This document shows, one piece after another, positions 17,790-26,501 of a stretch of 64,000 bases of DNA; position 1 is the first letter of the stretch, and every line of letters starts with the position of its first letter. The position numbers were made by a program, and so were the translations under genes. The notes beneath the pieces were generated by a model. The model was not told where the DNA came from. It worked only from the letters and a program-made list of their open reading frames with translations, and searched no databases. Where the stretch lies: the NCBI GenBank assembly GCA_023229465.1, contig JALNZE010000011.1:1-64000 (forward strand), given 5' to 3'. The DNA is from Chitinophagaceae bacterium. Its GTDB lineage: Bacteria > Bacteroidota > Bacteroidia > Chitinophagales > Chitinophagaceae.

Positions 17790-18419
17790 ATGAAGAAATT
17801 TTATGCTTGCCTGTTAACCATATTAATAAGTTATGTACCTGCGTACCCACAAAATGATCCCGCCGCTAAAAAAGTGCTGGAAGCAGTAGGGAATAAGGTG
17901 AAATTAGCTAAAGGAATTACTGCCAGTTGTTTGCTAAGCTCTTTTACCAGCAAAGGAAAACCTAATGGAAGCCAGACGATTTCTCTACTGATGAAAGGGG
18001 ATAAATACCTGCTCAAACAGGGTAAAACAGAAATTATTTGCGATGGAATAAATGTCTATCGCTTTGATGGAGAAAAAACAATTACCAAGTCTTCCCTCGC
18101 AGAAAGCAACCAAACACTTAGTCCCCAAAAATTATTATCGGGAGCCTATGATAAAGACTTTACCTATAAACTACTTCCTTCCAAAGGCAGTTTTAATGAA
18201 ATTGAAATGAAACCTATTGATAACAGGAAAAATTTTCAGAAAGTAAACCTCTTCATCGACAAGGCCAGGTCCACCTTTTCCAGAGCAAGAATACTTGATA
18301 AGAGCAATAATATTACTGAAGTCAAAATTGCCAACCTAAACCTGAATATAGCGATTGCTGAAAATAAGTTTGTATTCAATAGGGCTAAATACCCAAAAGA
18401 TGTTGAAATATTAGATTAA
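17790..18419 (+). CDS. LolA-like outer-membrane lipoprotein carrier
   Basis: A signal peptide (ISYVPAYPQ) precedes a LolA-type fold: KKVLEAVGNKVKLAKGITAS, a strand-rich middle with GDKYLLKQGKTEIICDGINV, and the C-terminal KVNLFIDKARSTFSRARILD followed by paired strands. LolA proteins ferry lipoproteins across the periplasm. Bacteroidota carry several divergent members, so the exact role is uncertain. It follows ftsK by 86 nt, an arrangement also seen with LolA in other bacteria, and is closed by a strong terminator. Confidence 0.85.
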   Translation: MKKFYACLLTILISYVPAYPQNDPAAKKVLEAVGNKVKLAKGITASCLLSSFTSKGKPNGSQTISLLMKGDKYLLKQGKTEIICDGINVYRFDGEKTITKSSLAESNQTLSPQKLLSGAYDKDFTYKLLPSKGSFNEIEMKPIDNRKNFQKVNLFIDKARSTFSRARILDKSNNITEVKIANLNLNIAIAENKFVFNRAKYPKDVEILD

Positions 18420-18441
18420 CAGCCTTCAAAAAAATTAACAG

Positions 18442-18469
18442 GCCGGACTGAATATAGTCCGGCTTTTTT
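18442..18469 (+). terminator. Rho-independent terminator after the LolA-like gene
   Basis: A G+C-rich 8-bp stem (18442-18449 with 18456-18463) with a 6-nt loop is followed by six T residues, a textbook intrinsic terminator. It also faces the end of the convergent rnz gene. Confidence 0.88.
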
Positions 18470-18486
18470 ATAACCTGGTGGGGAAT

Positions 18487-19389
18487 TTACAGTATAAAAG
18501 TAACCCCTTCCACTGCCAGCTCTGTATTGGGGAATACTGTTTGTGTTTCTGCTAAAAAATCATGCAGGTTTTCATATTTACTGCTGAAATGGCCAATCAA
18601 TAACCGCTCTGTTTCGGCTTTGACAGCAATAAAAGCCGCCTGCTCTGTTGTAGCATGAAAACGCGATTCGGCCCTGTCTGACTGGGCTTTCAGATAGGTA
18701 GTTTCGTGATAGAGAACGGTTACTTTTTTTGTTTTTTCGGCAATACTTTCATCAAAAACAGTATCTGCGCAAAAAGCATAACTTCTTGGAAGCTTATTTG
18801 GAATGGTTACCAACTCATTCCTGATAACCTCACCGTGTTTTGTTGTATAATCTTCCCCCTCTTTCAATTGTTCATAAAAATTAGCCGGGATACCAAATGC
18901 CAGTACTTTTTCCTTATTAATTTTACGGGGCTTCTTTTTTTCGCGAATGATAAACCCCCAGCAGGGAATCCGGTGCCGGGTAGCAAAACAGGCAACACTA
19001 AATTTTGGGTTATCAATAAGTGGTCCATCCTTCTCCAATGGATGAAATACCAACGCAAAAGGCAGGGTAGTGGCTGCCACTTCCAATTGTAGTGTAAGGA
19101 TGTTTTGCAGTGCAGAAGGCGCATAAATATGCAATTCCTGTTCCCTGCCCAGTAGGCCCATGCTGGTAACCAGCCCTATCAACCCAAAATAATGGTCGCC
19201 ATGAAGGTGTGAAATGAAAATATGGTGAATTTTACTTCTTCTGATTTTATACCTGGACATCTGTATCTGCGTGCCTTCGCCGCAATCTATCAGGAATAGC
19301 TGATCATTTAAGGTAATCACCTGCGCAGTGGGATGCCTGTCATAGGCAGGTAAAGCTGAATTATTGCCGAGTATGGTAACACCAAACAT
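18487..19389 (-). CDS. rnz: Ribonuclease Z (tRNA 3' endonuclease)
   Basis: It removes 3' trailers from tRNA precursors. The metallo-beta-lactamase zinc motif is FISHLHGDHYFGL, and downstream ligands lie in CADTVFDES, YHETTY and LLIGHFSSKY. I chose the ATG at 19389 because MFGVTILGNNSALPAYDRHP is the typical start of bacterial RNase Z and gives 300 aa, the usual length. The longer form from 19446 adds 19 poorly matching residues. Confidence 0.94.
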   Translation of the reverse strand: MFGVTILGNNSALPAYDRHPTAQVITLNDQLFLIDCGEGTQIQMSRYKIRRSKIHHIFISHLHGDHYFGLIGLVTSMGLLGREQELHIYAPSALQNILTLQLEVAATTLPFALVFHPLEKDGPLIDNPKFSVACFATRHRIPCWGFIIREKKKPRKINKEKVLAFGIPANFYEQLKEGEDYTTKHGEVIRNELVTIPNKLPRSYAFCADTVFDESIAEKTKKVTVLYHETTYLKAQSDRAESRFHATTEQAAFIAVKAETERLLIGHFSSKYENLHDFLAETQTVFPNTELAVEGVTFIL

Positions 19390-19582
19390 TCGTAGCGGTG
19401 AGCAGTTTAAGGAGTGAGCAATGACATATTCTACAACAATAGACAAATAATTAATTTGCCCGCTGCATTTCTTCCGGTAATTCTTGGTATTATCTCTCTT
19501 AGTTTCAATTTTGGACTCAGGAATTTAATGGAAATTAGCCATAAAATCCGGAAGAAAATGCTGGTTTTCCCATTATTATCCC

Positions 19583-19590
19583 TACTTTTG
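19583..19590 (+). promoter_or_regulatory. -7 box (TACTTTTG) for rpsO
   Basis: A perfect TAnnTTTG match about 55 nt before the rpsO ATG. The expected -33 TTTG is not clear; only a T-rich run is present upstream. Confidence 0.5.
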
Positions 19591-19644
19591 CACCCGATAA
19601 AAAAATAGAAGAAAATATTCAGGAGTCTTTTTAAACATTTTGAA

Positions 19645-19917
19645 ATGCCTTATTTAACAATTGAAAAAAAAGCAAATATTTTTGCTGAATTTGGTGGGAA
19701 AGCCGCTAACACAGGCTCTATTGAAGGCCAGGTTGCCTTATTGACTGTGCGTATTGCCGAAATTTCCAAGCATTTACAAGCAAACAAACATGATCATTCT
19801 ACCCAGCGTGGGTTGATGCAAATGGTGGGTAAACGTAAACGTTTACTAACTTATCTGCAGAAACACAACCTTCAGGTCTATCGTGCCCTGATTGAGAAAT
19901 TGGGTCTGAGAAAATAA
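19645..19917 (+). CDS. rpsO: 30S ribosomal protein S15
   Basis: A primary 16S-binding protein of the small-subunit platform. Recognisable S15 features are the helix start FGGKAANTGSIEGQVALLT, the RNA-contact loop HDHSTQRGL and the basic GKRKRLLTYLQKH motif, with 90 aa, the normal length. The next gene is pnp, a widely conserved pairing, and a hairpin lies between them. Confidence 0.98.
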   Translation: MPYLTIEKKANIFAEFGGKAANTGSIEGQVALLTVRIAEISKHLQANKHDHSTQRGLMQMVGKRKRLLTYLQKHNLQVYRALIEKLGLRK

Positions 19918-19939
19918 TTATTCCGGTATGACACAAAAG

Positions 19940-19977
19940 CTATTCCCAACTGTCGGTATTAAAGCGGTTGGGAATAG
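19940..19977 (+). terminator. Hairpin between rpsO and pnp
   Basis: Eleven bases (19940-19950) pair perfectly with 19967-19977 around a 16-nt loop, followed by a short T-rich run. It may be a terminator/attenuator or an RNA-processing site; in enterobacteria the rpsO-pnp spacer carries such a site. Confidence 0.65.
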
Positions 19978-20080
19978 TTATTTCTGTTAGTGCCTGTTTT
20001 TCCCCGCATTCCTTAACAGGGATACGATTTCCTCAGTTACCTTACCAGGTTATTCGTTTCCCATATTATAAAAAGAGAGT

Positions 20081-22234
20081 ATGTTATCACAACCAAATAG
20101 TGTGAATTTCGACCTTGGTGGAGGCCGCCAGGTATTCATTGAAACAGGAAAATTAGCCCGCCAGGCCGATGGTGCTGTAACTGTACGTCAGGGCAATTGC
20201 GTTATTTTAGCCACTGTAGTAGCCAATAAAGATCCGAAAGAGGGACAAGATTTCTTCCCGTTAAGTGTTGATTATCAAGAAAAATTCGCTTCTGCCGGCC
20301 GTGTACCCGGCTCTTTCTTCAAAAGAGAAGCCAGGCTGAACGACTACGAAATATTAACGAGTCGTTTAATAGACCGCGCATTGAGACCCTTATTTCCGGA
20401 AGATTATTTGTGCGATGTGCAGGTATTGATAAGCCTGATATCAAGCGATGCAGAGGTTTTACCGGATTCGCTGGCCTGCCTCGCGGCATCCGCGGCATTA
20501 GCTGTATCAGATATTCCAATTAAAGAGATCATTAGTGAAGTAAGAATTGCCCGCGTAAATGGTCAGTTCATTGTAAATCCTACCCGTTCTGAATTAAAGG
20601 CATCTGATCTGGAATTCCTGATCGCTGCTACCGAAAAGAACCTGATGATGGTGGAAGGTGAAGCTAAAGAATGTGCTGAGGCTGATCTGGTAAAAGCGTT
20701 ACAACTGGCTCATGCAGCGATTCGTATTCAGATAAAAGCTCAAGCGGATTTAAGGGCTTTGAAAGGTGTTACCACTAAAAGAGAGTACAAAAAACCGGCA
20801 CAGGATGAAGCCATACTTGAAAAAGTAAACGCTTTTGCCAAAGACAGGGTATATGAAATTTCTAAAAAAGGGTCTTCTAAAAATGAGCGCACCGAAGCAT
20901 ATAGCGCACTGAAAGACGAATTGATAGCTAGTCTTGGGGAAGAAGCCACAGACCTGGAAAAGAAACTGGCTAAAAAATATTATGAAGATCTGAAATGGGA
21001 AGTGGTAAGGAATATGATGCTTGACGACAGAATCCGTTTGGATGGCCGTGAGCTCGATCAGGTTCGTCCATTGGCCATGGAAGTAGAGCCATTACCAACT
21101 CCACACGGTTCCGCTTTATTCACAAGAGGTGAAACTCAATCACTTACAACGGTTACTTTCGGAACTAAATTAGATGAATTGTTGGTAGAATCCGCCGCAA
21201 AATCAGAATATACCAAGTTTATTCTGCACTATAATTTCCCTCCATTTTCTACAGGAGAAGTTAAGATGATGAGAGGAGCGGGACGTAGAGAGATAGGTCA
21301 TGGTAACCTTGCTATGCGTAGTTTAAAACAAATGATGCCTGGCAGCGAATATGCTTACACAGTTCGTATTGTAAGTGATATCCTGGAAAGCAATGGTTCA
21401 TCTTCAATGGCTACCGTTTGTGCCGGTTCACTGGCATTGATGGATGCGGGTGTTCCTTTTCCAAAACACGTGAGTGGTGTGGCAATGGGCCTGATTACCA
21501 GGGAGGATGGCAAATATGCAATCCTGACCGATATCCTGGGCGATGAAGATCATTTAGGTGATATGGACTTTAAAGTAACCGGTACCCGCGATGGTATTTG
21601 CGGCGTACAGATGGATATCAAAGTGGATGGTTTGAGCATGGAAGTTATGATGGAAGCGCTGGAACAGGCAAAAAAAGGACGTTTACACATCCTGGATGCC
21701 ATGTACGAATGTATGCCGGCGCCAAGATCAGAAGTAAAACCACATGCACCAAGAATGGTTAAACTGATCATTGATAAAGAATTCATTGGCGCGGTAATCG
21801 GACCAGGTGGTAAAGTGATACAGGAAATTCAGAGAGAAACGGGCGCTACTGTTAATATTGAGGAAGTAGGTAATACAGGAGAAGTAAGTATTTTCTCGGC
21901 CTCTAAAGAAAGCCTGGATAAGGCCGTAACCTGGATAAAAGGAATTACAGCTATGCCTGAAATTGGGGATGTGTATGAAGGTCCTGTAAAAGGTATCAAA
22001 GAATTCGGCGCTTTTGTTGAGTTCATGCCTGGTAAACAGGGTTTATTGCATATCAGCGAAATTAGCTGGAAGCGACTTGAATCCATGGAGGGCCTGTTTA
22101 AAGAAGGCGATATGGTGAAAGTGAAACTGGTAGGATTGGATCCTAAAACAGGTAAGTTTAAATTGAGCCGTAAAGCTTTGATGCCAAAACCTGAGTTTAA
22201 ACCCAGGGAAGGCACTGAAAGCAATGAAGGATAA
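20081..22234 (+). CDS. pnp: Polyribonucleotide nucleotidyltransferase (PNPase)
   Basis: A 3'-5' phosphorolytic exoribonuclease of mRNA decay. Domains in order are a first RNase PH domain (FDLGGGRQVFIETGKLARQA), a linking helical domain, a second RNase PH domain with FTRGETQSLTTVTFGT and DILGDEDHLGDMDFKVTGT, a KH domain (FIGAVIGPGGKVIQEIQRET) and an S1 domain (GDVYEGPVKGIKEFGAFVEF). The 717 aa match the family. A strong terminator follows directly. Confidence 0.98.
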   Translation: MLSQPNSVNFDLGGGRQVFIETGKLARQADGAVTVRQGNCVILATVVANKDPKEGQDFFPLSVDYQEKFASAGRVPGSFFKREARLNDYEILTSRLIDRALRPLFPEDYLCDVQVLISLISSDAEVLPDSLACLAASAALAVSDIPIKEIISEVRIARVNGQFIVNPTRSELKASDLEFLIAATEKNLMMVEGEAKECAEADLVKALQLAHAAIRIQIKAQADLRALKGVTTKREYKKPAQDEAILEKVNAFAKDRVYEISKKGSSKNERTEAYSALKDELIASLGEEATDLEKKLAKKYYEDLKWEVVRNMMLDDRIRLDGRELDQVRPLAMEVEPLPTPHGSALFTRGETQSLTTVTFGTKLDELLVESAAKSEYTKFILHYNFPPFSTGEVKMMRGAGRREIGHGNLAMRSLKQMMPGSEYAYTVRIVSDILESNGSSSMATVCAGSLALMDAGVPFPKHVSGVAMGLITREDGKYAILTDILGDEDHLGDMDFKVTGTRDGICGVQMDIKVDGLSMEVMMEALEQAKKGRLHILDAMYECMPAPRSEVKPHAPRMVKLIIDKEFIGAVIGPGGKVIQEIQRETGATVNIEEVGNTGEVSIFSASKESLDKAVTWIKGITAMPEIGDVYEGPVKGIKEFGAFVEFMPGKQGLLHISEISWKRLESMEGLFKEGDMVKVKLVGLDPKTGKFKLSRKALMPKPEFKPREGTESNEG

Positions 22235-22242
22235 GATAACCT

Positions 22243-22276
22243 GAATGGCCCCGATTTATCGGGGCCATTCTCTTTT
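22243..22276 (+). terminator. Rho-independent terminator after pnp
   Basis: An 11-bp G+C-rich stem (22243-22253 with 22260-22270), a 6-nt loop and a T-rich tail. It contains the ATG at 22245, which argues against using that codon as the start of prmA. Confidence 0.88.
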
Positions 22277-22289
22277 AGTTACCCTAACT

Positions 22290-23111
22290 ATGTGCAATTA
22301 TTGTGAACTAAGTATTCCATCGGCTAAATCACTACAGGAGGTATTGATTGCAGAGCTGTCGGCCATTGGTTTTGATGGTTTTGAAGAATCGGCCGGTTTA
22401 CTCAAAGCCTATATTCCGGAAGCTGATTTTATAGAAGAAGAATTAAATATTTTATTAAATAAATATGATGTAAAGTATTCAAAATCAGTCATTAAAAAAC
22501 AAAATTGGAACAAATTATGGGAGTCCAATTTTAAACCGGTTCAGGTGGCTGATTTTGTTGGAGTACGGGCAGCATTCCATCCACCCTTTACCGGTGTTGC
22601 ACATGAGATTATTATAACGCCTAAAATGAGTTTTGGAACCGGGCACCACGCTACTACCTATTCGGTGATGCAGTTGATGCGCGAATTGGATTTTAGAGGC
22701 GCTTCTGTATTTGACTTCGGAACAGGTACAGGCATTCTATCTATCCTGGCCGAAAAACTGGGCGCCAGCAGGGTATGGGCAGTGGACAATGATGACTGGT
22801 GTATAGAAAATGCTTCAGAAAATAGTTTAATTAATCATTGTAAGTATATTGATATACAAAAAGTTGATACTGTAAATACGACTGAAAAATTTCAAATCAT
22901 TCTGGCTAATATCAATAAAAACATTATAATGGATAATATCCATTTCCTGAAACAAAGTCTTATAGAGGGGGGGCAGCTAATTCTTAGCGGACTGTTAAAA
23001 GAAGATGAGGCGGATATTAGGGCTACCTGTCTTTTATTGGGATTAGCGCATAAAACTACCGTTGAAAGAAATGGTTGGATTGCCTGCTGGTTTGGTAGTG
23101 AAAATTTGTAA
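22290..23111 (+). CDS. prmA: Ribosomal protein L11 methyltransferase
   Basis: A SAM-dependent enzyme that trimethylates ribosomal protein L11. The start at 22290 (MCNYCELSIPSAKSLQEVLI) avoids the pnp terminator stem that an ATG at 22245 would translate. Family stretches are MSFGTGHHATTYSVMQLM, the SAM loop VFDFGTGTGILSILAEKLGA, the acidic residue in VWAVDNDDW and the LANINKNI motif. It has 273 aa. An ORF this close behind a terminator probably depends on read-through or its own weak promoter. Confidence 0.93.
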   Translation: MCNYCELSIPSAKSLQEVLIAELSAIGFDGFEESAGLLKAYIPEADFIEEELNILLNKYDVKYSKSVIKKQNWNKLWESNFKPVQVADFVGVRAAFHPPFTGVAHEIIITPKMSFGTGHHATTYSVMQLMRELDFRGASVFDFGTGTGILSILAEKLGASRVWAVDNDDWCIENASENSLINHCKYIDIQKVDTVNTTEKFQIILANINKNIIMDNIHFLKQSLIEGGQLILSGLLKEDEADIRATCLLLGLAHKTTVERNGWIACWFGSENL

Positions 23112-23147
23112 AAGTTGGATGTTAATTTATCATTAACTTCATTTCGT

Positions 23148-23155
23148 TATCTTTG
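23148..23155 (+). promoter_or_regulatory. -7 box (TATCTTTG) for plsY
   Basis: TATCTTTG followed by C is the classic Bacteroidota -7 sequence. It ends 26 nt before the plsY ATG at 23182. Confidence 0.6.
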
Positions 23156-23181
23156 CATCCCCCAACTTCAACTAGAGCGGA

Positions 23182-23832
23182 ATGAACGAATTGTTACTGA
23201 TAGTAATGGCTTATTGTATAGGATCTGTGCCAACGGCTGTATGGATTAGTAAATCCCTATTCGGAATTGATATACGTGACTATGGTAGCGGCAATGCCGG
23301 CGCTACCAATACCTTTCGTGTGCTGGGCTCAAAATGGGGTACCGTTGTAATGATGGTTGATATACTAAAAGGGGTGGTGGCTACCTCCCTTTATATTTTA
23401 CTTCCCGGTTATCTTTCGGATGAACTGCATAGAACAAACCTGATGATTGGTTTGGGGTTGTCCGCTGTTATTGGTCATATATTTCCCATCTGGGCCGGTT
23501 TTAAAGGTGGAAAGGGGGTGGCTACCTTATTGGGTATGGCTGTAGCCATACAGCCTGTGGTGGCTATCTGCTGTGTTGGCGTATTCCTGCTTGTGTTGTA
23601 CTTAACCCGTTTTGTATCCCTTAGTTCTATTTTGTCTGGGGTATCCTTTATGATATTCATTCTGTTTATTTTCAATGAAAGGGAAACCCTGTACCGCATC
23701 TTTGCGGTTTTGGTGGCCTTGATGGTGGTATTAACCCATCAAAAAAATATCGGGCGGATATTGAAGGGAACAGAGGGTAAAATACCCATCCTGAAACACC
23801 GCGATCGCCGAAGGCAAAGGCGAGAGGATTAG
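23182..23832 (+). CDS. plsY: Acyl-phosphate:glycerol-3-phosphate acyltransferase
   Basis: It carries out the first acylation in phospholipid synthesis, using acyl-phosphate. The three PlsY loops are visible: GSVPTAVWISKSLFGIDIRD, the glycerol-phosphate site YGSGNAGATNTFRVLG, and FKGGKGVATLLG. Five or more hydrophobic helices place it in the inner membrane. The 216-aa length is normal, with a basic C-terminal tail (HRDRRRQRRED). Confidence 0.95.
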   Translation: MNELLLIVMAYCIGSVPTAVWISKSLFGIDIRDYGSGNAGATNTFRVLGSKWGTVVMMVDILKGVVATSLYILLPGYLSDELHRTNLMIGLGLSAVIGHIFPIWAGFKGGKGVATLLGMAVAIQPVVAICCVGVFLLVLYLTRFVSLSSILSGVSFMIFILFIFNERETLYRIFAVLVALMVVLTHQKNIGRILKGTEGKIPILKHRDRRRQRRED

Positions 23833-24016
23833 TATTCACTTTCCGACGAGACCTGGTTTGCTTTATTTTTCCGGATTCTCCAGTGCCTGCGCTTTCTTCC
23901 GTTATCCTTCGCGAAAGTGATAATCATGTAACTAATCCATACCATTTTGTAATTCGGTACTGATATTGGTATCTATTTTTACGCGTAATATATAAATGGA
24001 TTTTAAAATCACGCAA

Positions 24017-24818
24017 ATGAAAAGAATCGCGGCCGTTCTCCTGTTATTGATAGTGTTTAATACATCCTGTACAACAAATGCCATCACGGGCAGAAGCCAG
24101 CTAAACCTGGTATCTGATGCGGATCTTGAGGCTATGGCGCTGGTTCAGTATAAAGAATTTCTTACAACCAATACAGTATTACCCAACAGTAATAGTAGTA
24201 CTGAAATGGTAAAACGGGTGGGTAACCGGGTGGCAGTTGCCGTTAAGCAGTATTACAAAAACAAAGGATTACCGAATGCATTGGATACCTATAATTGGGA
24301 ATTTAACCTGGTTGATAATAAAGAGATCAATGCCTGGTGTATGCCGGGAGGCAAAGTAGTGGTTTACACAGGTCTTTTGCCGGTTACCCAGAATGAAACG
24401 GCACTGGCAATTGTATTGGGGCATGAGATTACACACGCGGTTTTGGGACATGGTAAGGAAAGGATGAGTCAGCAACTGGCTGCTCAGGGTTTGGGGGCAT
24501 TGGGTGGTATTGCCCTGGGAACCAATACCAGGGCCATCAATATTTTTAACCAGGTTTACGGCGTAGGGGGCACAATACGGGGCCTTATTACCTAACTCAC
24601 ATAAACAGGAACTGGAGGCCGACCGTTTTGGATTGATTTTTGCCGCTTCGGCCGGCTATAATCCACAGGTGGCGGTTGAATTCTGGACAAGGATGGCCGC
24701 TATGGGAAATGGACAGAATATACCTGTTTTCATGAGTACTCATCCGGGTGATGAGGAAAGAATCCGGAAGATTAGGGAAGTGATGCCTGAAGCTTTACGA
24801 TATTATCGCCCTGAATAA
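24017..24818 (+). pseudogene. M48 metallopeptidase lipoprotein, interrupted by a one-base frameshift
   Basis: The first frame runs from ATG 24017 (lipobox FNTSC) through the zinc motif LGHEITHAVLGHG and stops at 24593-24595. The rest of the protein continues in another frame from about 24570 to 24818 (PNSHKQELEADRFGLIFAAS and onward). Dropping one G from the GGGGG run at 24566-24570 restores one open frame of 266 aa reading GVGAQYGALLPNSHKQELEA across the joint. The truncated product would lose the third zinc ligand (Glu in ELEADRFG). It is a tandem paralogue of the intact gene at 24867. The cause may be a real mutation or a homopolymer sequencing error. Confidence 0.85.
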
Positions 24819-24866
24819 GAAAAATAGGGAACCTGTATGGCTTTATATGGTTAATGTTGTTGAAAT

Positions 24867-25691
24867 ATGTGGAGAACAGTCATCCTCATTTGTTTATTAA
24901 TTGTAAATCCTTTTGCCGGATTCCACCTGCCGGATGTGTCCCGGGGGGATGGTATGGCCTACCCTCAAAAAGTAGCCGATATTCAATCTATCTCTTATGA
25001 AATGTACCGGCAATTTTTGTCAACACATACGGTACTAACTGCTAAGGAAAATGAAGCGGTGAATATGGTAAACCACATAGGCAACCGGGTTTTTAATGAA
25101 GTAAAGAACTATTACGCTTCAAATAGATCGTCCAAAGAATTGAATGGTTTTTCCTGGGAAATTAAACTGGTACAGGAAAATAAAGTGGATGCCTGGTGTT
25201 TACCAGGTGGTAAAATAGTGGTCTATTCATCCCTTATACCCGTTACCCAAAGGGATGCTTCACTGGTAGTTTTACTAACGCACGAATTGGCTCATATCCT
25301 GCTAAAACATGGTGAGAAAAGGATGAAACAGTATCTCAAAGAATACTTAGACTCCAAAGATTTAGCAACGGCCTTTGTTTCCAAACCAGTGGAAACCAGG
25401 GCATTTTTTAAAATGGCTTTTGGAACAGGCGACTATGTTGGGGTGATACGGGGATTTAGTGAAGAAGATGAAATGGAGGCAGATAAATTAGGATTGATAT
25501 TTTGCGCAATGGCGGGATTTAACCCCTCAGATGCAATTGTTTTTTGGGAACGAATGTTCAAATTGAAAGGCACTGCCAGGCAACCTGAATTGGTAAGCAC
25601 TCATCCGGTATCTGAAAAGCGGATAGCTAATCTGGAAGAAATAGTGGAAGATATTTCAAAGAAATACTACAAGCCTATTAGTAAATATTAA
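24867..25691 (+). CDS. M48-family zinc metallopeptidase, intact paralogue
   Basis: A secreted or envelope peptidase of 274 aa with a hydrophobic N-terminal signal (VILICLLIVNPFAGF) but no clear lipobox. The zinc motif is LTHELAHILLKHG (HExxH) and the third ligand lies in EEDEMEADKLGLIF. It shares many positions with the broken gene 48 nt upstream: NxVGNRV/NHIGNRV, WCLPGGKIVVYSSLIPVTQ, and a C-terminal STHPVSEKRI block. A tandem duplication is the simplest origin. Relatives include BepA/LoiP-type periplasmic quality-control proteases, but a specific role is not shown. Confidence 0.9.
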   Translation: MWRTVILICLLIVNPFAGFHLPDVSRGDGMAYPQKVADIQSISYEMYRQFLSTHTVLTAKENEAVNMVNHIGNRVFNEVKNYYASNRSSKELNGFSWEIKLVQENKVDAWCLPGGKIVVYSSLIPVTQRDASLVVLLTHELAHILLKHGEKRMKQYLKEYLDSKDLATAFVSKPVETRAFFKMAFGTGDYVGVIRGFSEEDEMEADKLGLIFCAMAGFNPSDAIVFWERMFKLKGTARQPELVSTHPVSEKRIANLEEIVEDISKKYYKPISKY

Positions 25692-25760
25692 TATACCAAA
25701 CTGAAAATCGCCCTATTTCATGGAAATTAACGCTTACGGCACAAATTAGGCTTCATTTGT

Positions 25761-25776
25761 TTACCAACTTTGGTAA
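25761..25776. promoter_or_regulatory. Operator-like palindrome TTACCAA-CT-TTGGTAA
   Basis: A perfect 7-2-7 inverted repeat lies immediately upstream of the predicted -7 box of the YdeI-like/CYTH pair. Position and symmetry suggest a regulator site, but no cognate regulator is identified. Confidence 0.4.
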
Positions 25777-25784
25777 CAATTTTT

Positions 25785-25792
25785 TAACTTTG
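25785..25792 (+). promoter_or_regulatory. -7 box (TAACTTTG) of the YdeI-like/CYTH operon
   Basis: A perfect TAnnTTTG match 37 nt before the ATG at 25830. The palindrome at 25761-25776 occupies the spacer region. Confidence 0.55.
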
Positions 25793-25829
25793 CCCGCCTT
25801 TATTACATCACCTAAATCCCCTTTTAGGC

Positions 25830-26498
25830 ATGTCAAACCCAACTTTGTTAGAAAAATTACAGTTAAAAGATGAGAAGAACCTGTTAATTCAGGGTTTGCC
25901 TTCCTCTATTGAAAAGCAGTTTGCCAAGATCAACTACGCAAAAAACGTAACCCCTTTGCTGAAAGCCAAGAAATTGGACTTCGCCCTTGTGTTCGCGCTT
26001 AGCCAGAACCAGTTAAACAATGTATTGAATGAGGTTTTCCCGGCCTTGCATGACGATACCAAGCTTTGGGTTGCCTATCCAAAAACAGCTAGTAAAATTG
26101 TAAGTGATCTTAACCGCGATTGCAGCTGGGAGTTGCTAAAACGCAAAGAATATGAATGTGTGCGCCAGGTAACACTGGATCATGTTTGGACTGCCATGCG
26201 TTTTAAGAAATTAGATAAAATACCCAACCGAACACGTGCTTTTTCAACTGAACTGAAAGCGGGTGAAATCAATAGCATTGATTTTGAAAAAAAACTGGTG
26301 GTACCTCCTGTTGAACTGGGAAGACTGTTTACCAAACACAAGGATGCACAGGAATTCTTCAGTTCACTTTCTTTTACAAACCAAAAGGAATACGTAAGCT
26401 GGATAGAAGCTGCCAAAAAAGAAGAAACCCGTAAGCGCCGTTTGGAAACAGCACTAGAAAAATTACTGGCAGGCAAAAAAAATCCTTCAGAAAAATAA
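25830..26498 (+). CDS. YdeI/OmdA-domain protein
   Basis: A cytoplasmic protein of 222 aa. The N-terminal part (residues 1-115) resembles small alpha/beta proteins with VFALSQNQLNNVLNEVFPAL and KLWVAYPKTASKI, a pattern seen in DUF3052-type proteins. The C-terminal 60 residues (LGRLFTKHKDAQEFFSSLSF, then KEYVSWIEAAKKEETRKRR) are characteristic of the YdeI/OmdA family, whose name comes from bacteriocin protection but whose biochemistry is unclear. It is followed after 3 nt by the CYTH gene, so the two form an operon. Confidence 0.75.
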   Translation: MSNPTLLEKLQLKDEKNLLIQGLPSSIEKQFAKINYAKNVTPLLKAKKLDFALVFALSQNQLNNVLNEVFPALHDDTKLWVAYPKTASKIVSDLNRDCSWELLKRKEYECVRQVTLDHVWTAMRFKKLDKIPNRTRAFSTELKAGEINSIDFEKKLVVPPVELGRLFTKHKDAQEFFSSLSFTNQKEYVSWIEAAKKEETRKRRLETALEKLLAGKKNPSEK

Positions 26499-26501
26499 CA
26501 A

